NCBI GenBank assembly: GCA_022605955.1
Contig: JAKCOZ010000003.1
Location: 61,963,439 to 62,027,438 of the forward strand
DNA length: 64,000 nucleotides
Direction: 5' to 3'
Origin: Rallus limicola
Lineage: Eukaryota > Chordata > Aves > Gruiformes > Rallidae
The notes under the pieces are model-generated. The model saw only the letters and a list, made by a program, of their open reading frames with translations, did not search any database and was not told the DNA's origin. How positions within the stretch are numbered: the first letter of the stretch is position 1; each line of letters starts with the position of its first letter. Positions 14,001-27,000 of this stretch are shown here, piece after piece. Both the position numbers and the translations under genes were made by a program.

Positions 14001-16289
14001 TCCCTGCAGCAGGTGCTTAACGCACACACTCTGCAATAACCCATAATTTGGGCTATAAAGGGAACCCCAGCACTAACTCACAGACATTCAGGAAGCCCTG
14101 AGGGCTATGTGAGGTTTGTCAGGGCTGAGAGAGGAGTCCGGTGAGGAATCCCTGCCGAGGTACCTGCCTTGGTCCCAGCCACACAAACCCCAGCCCCATG
14201 GCCAGGGGTGACAAGGACCCACACACACAGTGCAGAGCAGTGTCCCTGCCCCTTCTCTGGCCAGCACTGCCAGCCCTTAACTCAGTGATTGCATGCATGT
14301 GTTGGGAGTTATTATGCCAGCGCATAAGCGGTTCGGTAGCGTCTCACTTTTTTCAATTACCGCCTGCACGCTGCCTTCCCAATTGCCTGGCGGGCCCTGG
14401 CTCACCTGCCTGCTGAGCATAATTTGTTTTTAATGTATGGCTCCAGCAAATTTTCTCTCTTTGTCCCCCCTGCCCTCTTTTTTTTTTTTTTTTTTTTATT
14501 AAACAAAATTATTTTTTCCCCCGACTCACATTTATAACTAATTCCTGAACTGATAGTGCCTCAGCAGAGAAGGAGGGCCTGAACAAGATGCCCTCAGGGG
14601 AGGCAGAGGCGCTTAGCATCTACGATTAACTTTGTCTGCACACCCATCCCCGGAGATCACTGGGGACATCTAAGAATGAAGCGCTCCAAGGATGCGTTCA
14701 GCCCTGACACAGCAGAGATACCTACCGCGCCTGGGTAACACAGCTCAGCTTGCCTCTTGCCCAGGGCTGCCAAGCCTCTGTGGGCCAAGTGAGATGTCAC
14801 AGCACGTCAGATGGGTTCCTCTAAACACATCTTCACTTTTCCCTGCCTGGCTTTTCCCAACCTGGCAGGGTCTGGAGGCAGGTTCACACCACCCTTTACC
14901 AGGCTTGGCTGCTGCAGCAGGTCCCTGGCTCTGTCTGTAGGGTGGGAGCGTGATCTGGAGAGGCGACTGGTGTCTTTGAACACACCCAGGCTGCCCCCTC
15001 CCCACAGCAGCAGGTCCTGGCACAAGGCAAAGCCTTTAGCCACAGGTACTGCTGGCTCTGCTGCAGAGACCCTGCAAGGCTGAAAGCAGTCACTACAGCA
15101 GCAATGCTGGGGCTGTATCGCTTCTCTGGGACACCCAAGCTCATCTCTCAATCTCAAAGATGCTGAACAGAAGAACCTACTGCACCCCACCTGCACCCCT
15201 GTCCTCACCATGGGGGCTGTGGAGATAAAGATGCTCCACTCACAGCCCTGAGAGCTGTTCAGCACCAGCAGCTGATTTACGCAGAAATTACTATTCAAAT
15301 CCACCTCTAGACATGCTAGCCAGGACACAACAGGATTATGCCAACCAACCTCCCCATTTTCACCACTACCTTTATGCTTTTAAGAGGGTGCAATAGCCAG
15401 GGACCCCCAAAACACTCTCATGCAGCTTCCCAGAGGAGCAAGGAAAAAAAAACCCCAACTCCCAACTTCCCTTTAAAAAGCAAGTCAAGGAGGGAAACAG
15501 CTGCTCCTAATGACCCAATCCATCAAGCCAGCACTGGCCCCGTCACTCGCCTCCTAAAAGCTCCTGATCATCAGTGATTATCAAAGCTGGCCGTGTGCAT
15601 TTTGATCAGGCACAATCAAAGCTGAGTGCAGCTGAAAGAGCCATAAAAGCCTGTGCAGAGCAATTGGTATGGAGCCCTGGCTGGGGGTCAGGCTGGGAGC
15701 TGGCTGGCCATGGGCTGAGTTCCTGCCCTTGCCAGCCTGCAAACAAACAGCTTGCTTTGGAGCTGAATGTAAAAGAGGAGAAGTGCCACGGGTGTCCGTG
15801 AGGCTTCGCTGGCAAGGAAGGTAAAAAGATCTTGAGGGATGGCCTCAGTCAGGGAGGTCCCCACAGCACGCTGGGAGATGTGACCTACAGGAAGGGATGA
15901 AATTCATCACAGATGACAGGTCTGACCCTGCATCACACATACAAGCAGGTGGGGCACAGAAATTCCTTCTTGTAACCCATCACCACACTGCAGGCAGCCC
16001 CCATTTGCCTGGCCTGAGATGTTGCGCTTTGCTTGTAGGGTTTTTTTTTTGTTGTTCTTCTGATGAAAACGTTTTGGTTTTCAATCAGAAAGACTTTGCT
16101 GGAGAAAACATGGGGCCAACTTTCAATCTAAATTTGCTGGCTCTTTTTCTGAGGGCTAAAGCTGGTGCACGTGCGGGGAGATCCCTAGGGCAGTCACTGA
16201 GAAAACATCCCACCCTCTTGATTACAGCTGCTGCCAGGACAGTATGGGCTGGAAAACAGTCCATGAAACATGGCCTGATTTGGCCACCA

Positions 16290-16560
16290 GATTATTTGAA
16301 ACTAATGAGTTAATTTATTCCATGCTCAAAGTCTGGTCTGTAAAGCCAAGTTAATGCAAGGAATAAAATTCACTTGGAAAAGGAGTTACACAGCCACAGC
16401 TCAATAAAAGGCCTGGCAAGTAGCGTGGTAGAATGAGCTTGATGTTGTCTGGGCATCTATTTAGTGCAAATGCAAATAAGATCATAGTAATTAGCGATTC
16501 ATAAAGAGATGAATATCAGGCAATTAAATAAGTGGCTTGAGGCGTGCTAGTCGAAATGAG
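16290..16560. promoter_or_regulatory. AT-rich candidate enhancer with an octamer motif
   Basis: A repeat-free AT-rich block with many homeodomain-type cores (TTAATTT, TAATTAG, CAATTAAAT) and one exact POU octamer ATGCAAAT at 16470-16477 beside a second GCAAAT-type half. Such clusters are common in conserved vertebrate enhancers. Conservation was not tested, so this is inference from composition. Confidence 0.3.
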
Positions 16561-17652
16561 GTCTATGTGGTGACTGTGAACTGCGAGCGGGGGTCAGCGG
16601 CTGCCCAGGAGTTGGGTGTCTGGTTGTAGTGATGAGACACACAGGCAGGGCTGCTGCTTTGAAGTGCAATTTCGTATTCCTAGCTTCATGCCCCCAGTTT
16701 TGTGTGCCAGGTTAGCCACTCTTCTGCTGAGAGAAAGCTCAGGTTTGAAATGGAAACCTCCTCTGTGCCAGTGCCAGTGTGGAGCTGAGACCATGGGGAA
16801 AAAAAAATTACAAAGGCTTGCTTTTCCTTACAGAAGGCTCTTTGGATTTCGGGAGGTGTTTGGTGCAGCTTAGAGGACTGATTTTCAGCATTTCATCTCA
16901 TCTTATTAGAGCTTCCAGTTGTGCTAAAGACCGTGCTGTTATTTCGAGATTGCTCCACATCTGCTGCAGCGCTGAGTTCTGGGAGGAGATGAGCAGGGCT
17001 GAAATGGGCAGGCAGAAGAGACATGCCAGCAGGATTCCAGCTTTTCACACATTTCCACCATATGGGCACGTGATGCCCTGTCAGATCAGAGCACCGCAGC
17101 TCTCAACCTCCCCCCTGCCCCTCACCAGGCTCTGGCAATGCACTGTCCTCTCTGCAAGGGATGGAGGTAACAAGAAAGTTGCCTGAGGTTGTGGAAGGAG
17201 CCAATGGGGAGGCTATTTCAGCAATATTAACACATCTTTTAATTAGCACATGTGTCTGGGAGGCTGTGAGTGCCTGAGACAGAGGAAAAAGAGGGGTCTT
17301 AGCAACGGGGTGGGCTCAACATGCTCAGGACCGGTACATCCCCTTTACAGTGCCTTTACATCCTCTCCCTGCCTTTGGGCTGTGCCTGGTCATGGAGACA
17401 CAGAGTGCCTGCAGGGTAAGCGGCACTTGTAATTAGCAGTTAATGCATTTGACTCCCTGGGCTTGATTATTTCAGTGTGATTAACAGGACCTGTAGGACT
17501 CCACTGCAGACACAACATCACATGCTCCCCGACTGCTCTGAGAGGCAGGTACTCAGGTAGAGTGAATGGGGCTGCCTCCTCTGCTCTGTGTGTCAGGCTT
17601 GTGTTGTTTGTGGAGGTCCTGGTGCTGGAGTGATCACAGGCAGGCAGCAATA

Positions 17653-18420
17653 CCATAGAATCATAGAATGGTCTGGGTTGGAAGGGACCCCAAGGATCAC
17701 AGAGTTCCAACCCCCCTGCCACAGGCAGGGACACCAACCTCAGGCCTGGATCTACACAAGGTTGCCCAGGGCCCCATCCAACCTGGCCTTGGACACCTCC
17801 AGGGACGGGACATCCACCACCTCTCTGGGCAGCCCCTTCCAGCCCCTCACCACTCTCTCTGTAAAGAACTTACCCCTAATATCTAATCTAACCCTTCCCT
17901 CCTTCAGCTTCACTCCATCCCCCTTGTCCTGCCATTGTCTGCCCTTTTAAAAAGCTGATTCCCCTCCTGTTTCTCTGCTCCCTTCATGGACTGGAAGGCT
18001 GCAATGAGGTCCCCCCCGCAGCCTTCTCTTCTCTAGGCTGAACAAGCTCAGCTCCCTCAGCCTCTCCTCCTAGGGGAGGTGCTCCAGCCCTCTGATCATC
18101 TTTGTGGCCTCCTCTGAACCCTCTCCAACAGTTCCACACCTTTCTTGTACTGGGGGCCCCAGCTCTGGACACAGGACTCCAGCTGGGGCCTCAGGAGGGC
18201 AGAGCAGAGAGGGACAATCCCCTCCCTGTCCCTGCTGGCCACCCCTCTCCTGAGGGTGCCCAGGATACCACTGGCCTTCCGAGCTGCAGGAGCACATTGC
18301 TAGCTCATGTTAAGTTTTTCATCCACCATGACACCCAGGTCCTTCTCAGCAGGGCTGCTCTCCAGGAGCTCTTCTCCCAGTCTGTATATACGTCTGAGAT
18401 CCCCTGACCATTCTCCTTCC
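17653..18420 (-). mobile_element. CR1 LINE 3' fragment
   Basis: The left edge is the diagnostic CR1 3' end: two copies of the CATAGAAT unit, followed by the GGTTGGAAGGGACCCC motif. Read on the minus strand, the element continues upstream into degenerate remains of the C-terminal part of the LINE reverse-transcriptase ORF (segments meaning 'EEKAA', 'DDQRAGAPP'-like text in broken frames). It is 5'-truncated, as CR1 copies usually are. The right boundary is approximate. There is no intact coding capacity. Confidence 0.92.
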
Positions 18421-20138
18421 CCAAGCTGAGTCCAGCCCTGCCCAGCCACACATGGGGCCACCAGCTTCTTTAAAAGAGCTGATGAGAGTTCTTACCTCCT
18501 CTTAGCGACAGATTCCTGTACTACACTGCCTCTATCATTGGAAAATGTCTTACCTGCACCTTTCCTGCTGAGTGCCTGTGACAGACTTTGCCTGTGACTG
18601 GTGGAGGTGAGTTCCATGTATTCCAGTCCTCTTTGTGGCTCTCTGTTCTGTGGCTGGAGACCTTGCTCATGTCCCCTCTGCCTTCCCCTGCTCTTTACTT
18701 TTCCAATCCTTGCTTAAGGTGTGAACCCCCAAAGGAGTCTTCTACACAACTGGGGCAGAAAATTTGGCAGGAGGAACCTGAGAAGATGATCTCCAGCAGG
18801 TGCCACCTCTCCATCTCTGTGGGAGATGTCCCCAGTATGCTGGTGCAGAGCAGAGGGAATGCCAGGACACCTGAGAGCGGTGCCTGACTTCTGGCATCCT
18901 CTTCTTTGCAGTAAAATGCTCAGAGCAGAGCCGCTGATCCAGAGCCATCCTGAAATGTTAGGACTGTCATTAACGTGATTAAAGCTCTAATGAAATGAGA
19001 TTAAATGAGATGAAATGCGTAGACCTGGTCAGCATGCCGCACCAGGCACCTAGTGATATGTAAAGAGCTTTAAGCCTCTTCTGAAAGAAGTAAATCTTTT
19101 TCTTTCTCTCCACATAGCTCTGGCCCCAGGAGGAAGTTGGAGCAGACTGAAATTTCAATCCTGTGTGCATTTACCTCCACTCAGAGCTTCGCAGAGCTGA
19201 GGAAACTGTGTCTAGTTGGATAATGGCTGCATTTTTCATGTTGGGTTCCTGTTTTTATCTGTGGAGATGGGTTATCTCCTGTCTAAGAACATTAAAATCA
19301 CAGCAACACGATAATATCCCTGTGGGGGTCTCTAATGTACCCTGTATGACTATCACCATTGCTCCCAGACCCATTTTGATGGTGAAGGCTTTAAATGCAG
19401 GTGGACGTGGACAGCCATTCTCATAATCTGGCTCAAAGCTGTGGTCTCACTCCTGCATGCCACTTCAAACATTTCTTGGGAAAACCTAAGTATTTTTCAT
19501 CACGCTGTCATGTTGGAAGACACATGGTCAGTGTGTGGGGTACACGGGAGGGACCAAGACAATGGTCAGTGGGCTTTAAAGTGCCACAAATCTTCATCTC
19601 TGCTGGAAAATGCATTGGAAAATGCTTAGAGATCCCCAGAATAAATTGGTTTGAAATGTGTTTTTTCAGGCTGTGTGGGAAATAAATTACTTGATCTGGC
19701 CAGGCTTGCTAACGTCAGTGGCAAGACGTGGGACGTGAGCTGCAGGCTTAAAGAAGGGGGCTTCCTGCAGATGTGTTTTCCCCAGGGGTATCCAGGCCCT
19801 GGATGTCATCCTGTCCCATCTCCTCTGCCTGGCACTTCCTACACATACTGGGTTGCTGGAAATGGCTGTGAAACCAGCCCCAGCTGCAGAACAGCTGGAT
19901 GTGGGCAGTGCTTGGAGCAGTGCAGGGAAGCGTTCCCTTGGGGTGAAGAGGCTGCAGTGGGAAACATGCCCTGCCCTGATAGTACCCGCTGATGAGCTGT
20001 AGCACCACAGCCCTGGCTCCCCAAAGCTCTGGCGCACACACCCATGTGGACACCCACGAGCTCCAGCCAGGGTAATCTGAAGTGAAATTTGGCTTCGGCC
20101 AAATCCCTCTGTCAGCGTGGATTGAGCTAGACCCAGCC
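18421..20138. other. Unique sequence between CR1 and LTR; nothing identified
   Basis: No coding potential I can support on either strand. AT-rich stretches at about 18955-19020 (ATTAAAGC, GAGATTAAATGAG repeats) and 19640-19690. The LTR at 20139 begins at its right edge. Confidence 0.55.
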
Positions 20139-21065
20139 TGAGGTGGTTTGGCCCTGGCTAGTAGCCAAATGCCCACCAAAGCCGCTCTATCACTCACCTT
20201 TTCAGCTGGAATGGGGAGAAAATACATATTGGGAGGGGCAGGGAATGGAGGAATGGGGTTTCAGTCAGTTCCTCACAACCTACTTTCCTTCTCCTGATCT
20301 TAACACCTCTACTTCCCCGCCTCCCTCCCCTCTTAGCAGACTTGACTTTAGTCATAATTTCGCACCCTTCTTCCCTCCCCATTGTGGTACGGGGAGGGGC
20401 AGGGAATGGTGATTGGGGATTTTCAGTCAGTTCCCCCCCAAGTTGTCTACCTTCTTAGCTGGGGGGCACAATCCATACCCCCTTCCCCTGCTGCACCATG
20501 AGGTCCCACCCACGGCAGACAGTCCTCCACAAACTTCTCCAATTGGAAAGTCTATCTGGGAGTCATCTCCTCACCACAGGCCTCAGCCTGGCTCCCTTCC
20601 ATGGGGTGCTGACCTTCAGGCCCAGACTTCTCCGGCCTGGTCCCCCAGCAAAGTCACAAGTCCCCCAGCAAACCTGCTGCAGTGTGGGGTCAGTCTCTCC
20701 ACAGCATGTAGATGGTCTCTGCTCCCCGCCTTTATCGATGGGCTGCGGGGGGACAGCATGCTTCACCATGGAGCACCTCATTCTTCCCACTGCCCTTCCC
20801 TGGCCTTGGTGCCTGCACAGCTCCTTACATCTTCTCACTCCCTTCTCCAGTGGCAAAATGAAGCTCTTGTGGGCTTTTTATCTCCTAAATGTGATTCCCA
20901 GAGGCACTGTGACCATCTGCGATTGGCTTGGCCCTGGTTAGCAGCAACTCTGGCCTTGAATTGTCAGATATTTACTCTCTGGGGCCTGCAGAGAGCTTCT
21001 GGATGCTTCTTGCAGCAGCCATTTCTGCAGCCCCCCCTTTTCTAAACTGCAACATAGCTGTGGCA
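20139..21065 (+). mobile_element. Second copy of the same LTR, plus orientation, older or eroded
   Basis: It begins TGAGGTGGTTTGGCCCTGG and follows the minus-strand LTR at 37827-38906 in order. Shared landmarks are CCCACCCACGGCAGACAGTCC-type lines near 20510, the AAGTCCCCCAGCAAACCTGCT segment near 20653, CCTGGCCTTGGTGCCTGCAC near 20800, and CCTAAATGTGA near 20885. The terminal bases are less clear. An end near 21065 (GGCA) gives flanks CAGCC and CAGAG, only a partial duplication. With shorter internal segments and blurred ends this looks like an older solo LTR. No retroviral genes accompany it. Confidence 0.8.
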
Positions 21066-24000
21066 CAGAGCTGGGCTCTGGTATGGGCTGGTGAGACCTC
21101 CAGAGAGGGACCTCTGCCTCTGCAAGCTGGGATGTCTGCTTGTTATCCCAGGCTACCCCAGAGGACATCTGGCTAGAGAACAAGGAATGCAGACCTGGCC
21201 TGCGAGGAGAGATAACAGCCTGCAACCCTGCACTCCCCTTGTCCCCCTACCAAGCATGGCAGTTTGAGGCAGACCCTCTGAAACATGTTGCCATCAATTT
21301 TCCACCCTTTCAAATTGAGCTGGATGTTTCCAAAGCCCGAGGCTTAGTGGTGCATCCTTGTCGCAAAGGCTTTAACGTTGCCCTGCTTAAGAGCTGACAC
21401 TCTGAAAGTACGTGGCCAGAGTCTACATCTTCTAGTGCCAGGCTTTGCGATCTTGACAAGCTGCCATTCCTAATTGCTAATTAATTAAGATTTGCATATG
21501 TAGTTTAAATCAGCTAACTGCAGCCGCCAACGGGACTGAGAGCACTGACAAACCTCCCTGATGCAATGCAAAAACATCTTGGCTCCTCTGCTCAATCAGG
21601 TGAAGTTATTTTAGATTACCCATTGGCAGAAAATATTTTAGAAGTACCATGAGATACTATAAATAATATTAAAAAAAATTAAAGCCTCCGATCCATAAAA
21701 ATATCTGAGATTTAGGGACTATTTCCTGTCTTGTACCAAGACCAAAATGTGAGATTGTTTACCTCCTGACAAGCTGGCAGTTCTAGGGCAGAAAGAAGGC
21801 AGCTGATGCAGATTGGTTTGATGATTTCAAGTAGTTTCATGTTAGTCTCAATTTATTTGTTTGTTTGTCTAAATTTATTCCAATGTTCAGATGAGCCCAT
21901 TTGGATTCATCTGTAGCTCTCTGGCTTGAAAATACCTTGGCAGACAGTTTTGCTTTAATAGCCATTGTTGCTTTTGCCCCCAAAAATTTCTGAGCTGGGA
22001 AAGTTTTTTTTTGTGACTGACTCTGTTCTGTAAATAGTTCTGGTTTTGCTGAAGCAGCATTCTGGGCAAACACAGCGTTTGGAACTCCAGATACATGGCA
22101 AGTAAGTGTATTTCAGCCTCTGGATACAGGCATATTTTGTGTCTTTGTTCAACTGTGTTTGTTTTAGGCAAGAAAGTGAGGATTTAGTATCAACTAGTTG
22201 CACAAAACAAGCTGGGAAGATTCCATTTTGGATGTTTTGGCCCAATGGGGCTGCTAAATATCCCATGGTCTTACTGCCATGGCTCAACCATTCCCCTGGT
22301 TTGTGACTGTGGTTTTGGGAGATGGTGGAGCCCCCAGGCACCTTCAAGGGCTCAGAAAGAACTCTTTTTCTCAGGTGCCATCTAGTGCCCTGATCACATC
22401 AACTAGCCCAAGTTCAGGCTTCAACGGCACGGTGCTCCTGGAGGACCAGCCCTTGGGCAGGCAAAAAGACCCAGAAAAACAGATTGAGAAAAGGAGCTGC
22501 AGTTGACACAGAGCAACACCTGAGCAAACCCACCCAGAGTTGCTGTTCACCCTGCTCAGTTGTATGGGTGGGAGATGGGCCATGTACACCCGTGTGTGTG
22601 TATGACCTCATGGGTCCCACCTGAGATGTTCATTCCATCACAATGGGTCTGTCTGAGTTTATTTGGCTCTGGCAGCCCCTTACCTGAAATTTTTGTGAAG
22701 CTTAAGCCTAAATCCAGCTTGATTCCTGGCCAAGCTGTGCTTTTTTGGGAGCTCTGATTTTTACCTTGTTAAGCAAGGAAAGCCCAGAGCCAACATGCAC
22801 TTAAAAATGGGCTTTCGCCTGGATTGCTGCTTCTGCCCAGGGTTCTGATTGTGGCAGCTCTGGAGAAGGTGCTCAGAAACCAATGTAAGCCATGTCTGGG
22901 CTGGGTGAGTACTTGAGGATTAAAATCCTCCAGCTGAGGACTGCAAAATCATGACATATTTAGAAAATGCTTTTGAGAGCTGAAGCGGGGGTCTCTTCCA
23001 CAACCACCTCACCATCATTGACAAGCTCGGGGCTTGTTGGCCACTTCATTTTCATCCTGTGCTACAGGACTAAATTAGCTAAAGCTACCCAAAAATGGAG
23101 CTGGCTGCTGGTGGAGAAGAAAAATAGGCTCAACAGGGAGCTGCTGGGCAAAAAAAGGCCTCAGAGCTGGGTGTAGAGCACTTAAAGACCTTTACAATGC
23201 TGAGACAGAAATCCATCTGGATACCAACCTTTCTGCAAAGGCCACTGAGGAGCTAGGGGTGAGCTGGAGAAGGCAGAGGAGGCCCATGGTGCACAGACAA
23301 AAGATGGTTATGGGTTGGTGCTGAGGTTAGGTCTCATCAGGCCACCCCAGGCTGCAGTCAGTCCCTGGAGCTACATGAAGAAGAGGTGACACACCACAGA
23401 CAGCTCCGATTCTTTGATGCCCAGCCTGATGCCTGCAGCCCACACGGCCAGGAGGCAAGCACACCTCTGAACAAAAGAAAAGCTTTATTTCAGCTCTACC
23501 CTGCCCCATTTCTAGCCTACAAAGTAAAAATGTGCCTTTTTTTTTTTTTTCTGGGAATTTTCTGACCAACTCCAGCTGCCTCCTCTGTTTGGCTGTAGCC
23601 AGCAGTGGGCTCAGAAATACCAGGTTTAATTAAAAAAATCTTTTATGTTCTGATGCAAGCCTTATTTCCTCTACCTGGTGAGAAATGGCTCTCGCCTCAA
23701 TCAGCAATTGAAGTCTGAGATTGCTGTGCTGAGCAGAACGGCTGCCACTTTCTGTTAATTAAAGCTCAGCTTCGAGCTCAGCCCAGGCAGCCCAAAAGCA
23801 GCTCCCAAAGTTTGTCTCTGGCCTTGCTGGAGCAGCAAAGGGATACAGATGATAACGGCATGCAGGAGGAAACCTGCCAGGTGTCATCCCACTCCAGCAA
23901 CTTCTCCTCACCCAATCTGTGCTCTCCTACTAGATGACAGAGACCTCTCCCTCCCATCATGATGCTTGGGAGGTGCTTCTGCCCCCAGGCAGGTTTCTGT

Positions 24001-27000
24001 GCTAGGCACAGCACTAACCCCAGGTGTCTAGGAGCAATGTTTGGAGGAGGCAGACATTCCCCAGGGTTTGGTGTAAGGTGAGGGAAGGGAGGGAGGGAGG
24101 GAGGGAGGGAGGGAGGGAGGGAGGGAAGGAGGGAAGGAAGAAGGGAGGAGTTTCTCTCAGCTAGCAGATGGCTCTGCCAGGCCAGTTCTAAACAAGAGTT
24201 AAGGCTGGAATGATGGGATCAGTAAAAACAAATTTACAATAGTGGAATAAAATTACTGAAAGACAAGTGCAACATTATGCATTATTAAGACTCTGATTAA
24301 CAGTAAAGATTCCCTCTCACTGCATCAGCACCTCGCTTAGCTTGTTTCTTCTCCCATGAAGCTGCAATACCTTTCTATTATTGTTAGACTCAGTTGCTTT
24401 CTATAACTATTTATCTTCACCAGTCTCCAAGAGGGGAAGGTGAAGGTCGAAAGGGTCCTTTCATCTGCACCATCCCAGCTGGAAATGTCCTTGCCCTATT
24501 CTGTTGCCCCATCACACACCAGCCTGTGAGATGGCAGGAGGTCATTGTGCTGAAGGTCTCTTGCACTCACCTGTAGCAGAATCCTTCACCAAGAGATCCC
24601 TGAGTTGAGCTCACTGACCTGCTGCAGCCCCCTGAAAACACCTTTCATTAATATTTGTGATGAAGTGGTAGGGACAACTGGGGGCTTTGAAACCAAATGG
24701 GCTGCTATGAACAGGCTGAGGGACCTTCAGCTGAGGAGAGGCAGGAACGCCCATACAGCCAAACCAGAGGTTATCTCTCCATCACCAGGATGGCCATCCC
24801 CTGACTCCTCTGATATTTGGAGAGGGTTGCATGGGACTGGGAAGAATCTCTTGTGGTTTCACCACAGAGCTTGTGGTGGTACATTTGTCACCATGGTGTC
24901 CAGTTCAGCCCTGAAGATGCTCACCCCGGCAGCTGTGAGTGATGACATGAGGGAGGTGTTGGTGTTGACTTTGTTTTTTGGCAAAGGCATGACATTCTGC
25001 CTGCTGGCCTCAGGACCTCAGGGCAGTCCCAGTTTCCTGCTCTGGGGCACACCAAAAAACCCATGCCCAGGCAGTGAGGACAGGCAGAGCTGCACCCAGT
25101 GCCAGCCAGATTGTGGCTGGAGACCCTTGTGGAGAGCTCCAGTGTCATCTCAAGACCAGAGTTCTCTCTGCTGGCAACCTCACTCATTCTCACCACGTGT
25201 GTTCAGGCCACGCAAACCGCAGGAGAAGGGGTGAGGAGCTGTTTTCCAGAAATGTTTGCCACATGTGGGCTCTTGCTTTGCTCCAGAGAGCAACTTTTCC
25301 ACCAGCCAACAGCCCTGCCAGCAGGTTTGAATCAGATGGAGCTTCGCATAACTGAGGAGCCCACAGGATCCCACACCATCCTTCCACTGGCCCTTTGAGA
25401 CTGCCCACCTCTTCCAGCCATGGGCTTGGCAGTTCCACCCCCATCTGCTCCAACCCCCAGTGCCCCACAGCTGTGGCCCTGCAAAGCCACTGTCATCTAG
25501 CACGAACTCCCTGCCTTGCAGTGCAAGGCACTGGGCTGCAAGAAGCCCTCCGACGATGCCATCTCATCCTCCTGGTCTCAGGGGAGGCGAGATGACAGTG
25601 CAGGGCTGAGGTTTCAGATGCAGTATGGCCCCATGGGGCCCATGGGGGAACATGGTGGGATGGGTGGACTGAAGATTTGGACTGAGGGAAGAGGGTCTAA
25701 AACTGTGGCTTGGGAAGCAGATGGGACGGTCTGTCCATTGTAGCAGCCACTGGCATCACTGGCTTTTGCTTCTGGTGTAGAAATGGCCTCCCCCATTGCT
25801 GGAGCAGAGCTCAGAGTGAAGAGAGGACCTAGAGTGATCAGCAGCAGTCTTTAGCAGCCAGCCCCAAGCAATGCATCTTCATCCACAGGTCCTACAGTGT
25901 GGCATGTGCCCAGAAGCTGCCTGCCACACCTTGTTCTGGGGATGAAACAGTTCCTAGATTTGGGATGAGAGAGGAGGTTTGAAAGTCGCTGAGGACTATG
26001 ATGTCACCTCCACAGTTGTGGCCATGATGTGCTTGCAAGGTCATTTCACCTCATGAAGCCCCTGCTCTTGTGGGACGCTATGTGGCAGGAAGACTCCTCT
26101 AGTCTCTCCCAGGAGTATGTGGAAATTTTCAAGGCTTCTAGTCTTTGTCCTTGAAGAAGTTAGACTTGTTCCAGTTGTCTTTGGAAAGAGCAGGCAGGAA
26201 CAGTGCTTTGCAGCTGCAGAGAGGGAAAGGTTTTACCATGTCCCTGGGCAGAAAAGGAGCACACAGCAGTCCTGTTACCATCATCCAGGTGACCTGTCAT
26301 TCCTTCAAGCCTCCATAACTCACCTTTGGGCTAAATTTGTTTCCTGACCATTTTCTAGCAAGTTTGGCCACACCATCAACTACTCTTTATCTCTTCTTGC
26401 TATGGTAGCCCTTACCTTTCTGAGCTCATCAGAGACCATGTACATCTCCAGGAAACACAGGGTAACTCAGGGTACCTCCATGCTCCTCCACCTCTTCAAG
26501 GCTTTTGCCTAAATGAAGCAGAGATTTCTAAGCAAAACCTTTCCTGCTGTGTTTTGCCAAGCACACACATCCCATTCCCCACAGAACCAAAGCAGCTCTG
26601 CTCTGCAGACCCCAGAGCACTTGAGCTGGCACTTCAATAGCAAACTCCATCTGAGCTAGGGAGAAACCTCAGCAACACCCAGGCGCTTGTGTTCCCAACC
26701 TCCACAGCTGCAGGACCAAGTACAGAGTCAGGTCAGACACCTCTGCAAGAGAAGCAATTGCAGAAGCACCCTCCAATCCCAAATACAGCTAGGAGGGATG
26801 TGCTTGCCCCTGCATTCTCTAGAAAGTCCTTGAAGGGCTTATCTATCCCTAAATATTCCTCAGAGGTCCCCTTGCCAAGCACAGGCCAGGTCTACCCTAC
26901 TTAGTGAGCCAGAGCTGTTGTCAGAGCTGACACCACTCAAGATTTACTCCATCCTGCGTGGAAGGAAAGTCCAAACCCTCACATCTGAGTTAATGAAACA

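Larger units (their letters stand above)
1..17652. other. Gene-free region; no exon supported
   Basis: No open frame here resembles a known protein family or is framed by good splice sites. The stop-free stretches are short and occur on both strands equally. Contents: AT-rich TAATTA-type blocks at about 360-395, 1950-2215 (ends with an ACAATAAATC hexamer context) and 9180-9250; T17 at 3222-3238; the TG and A-rich tracts listed separately; a CAATAAA hexamer at about 11551 with no exon before it; T20 at 14478-14497; an octamer-containing block at 16290-16560. It could equally be intergenic or part of a long intron of a gene to the left. Confidence 0.6.

Noticed and set aside
20413..21045. 210-codon open frame and a similar one at 37919-38410
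   Set aside because: Both lie within copies of the same LTR, and their similarity to each other reflects the repeat, not a gene family.
22815..22850. CC-chemokine-like 'DCC' codons on the plus strand
   Set aside because: The frame continues as FCPG and soon stops; no chemokine spacing of later cysteines follows.
24605..25234. 209-codon plus-strand open frame
   Set aside because: No domain, signal peptide, splice or promoter context; length within what chance allows in 64 kb of GC-moderate sequence read in six frames.
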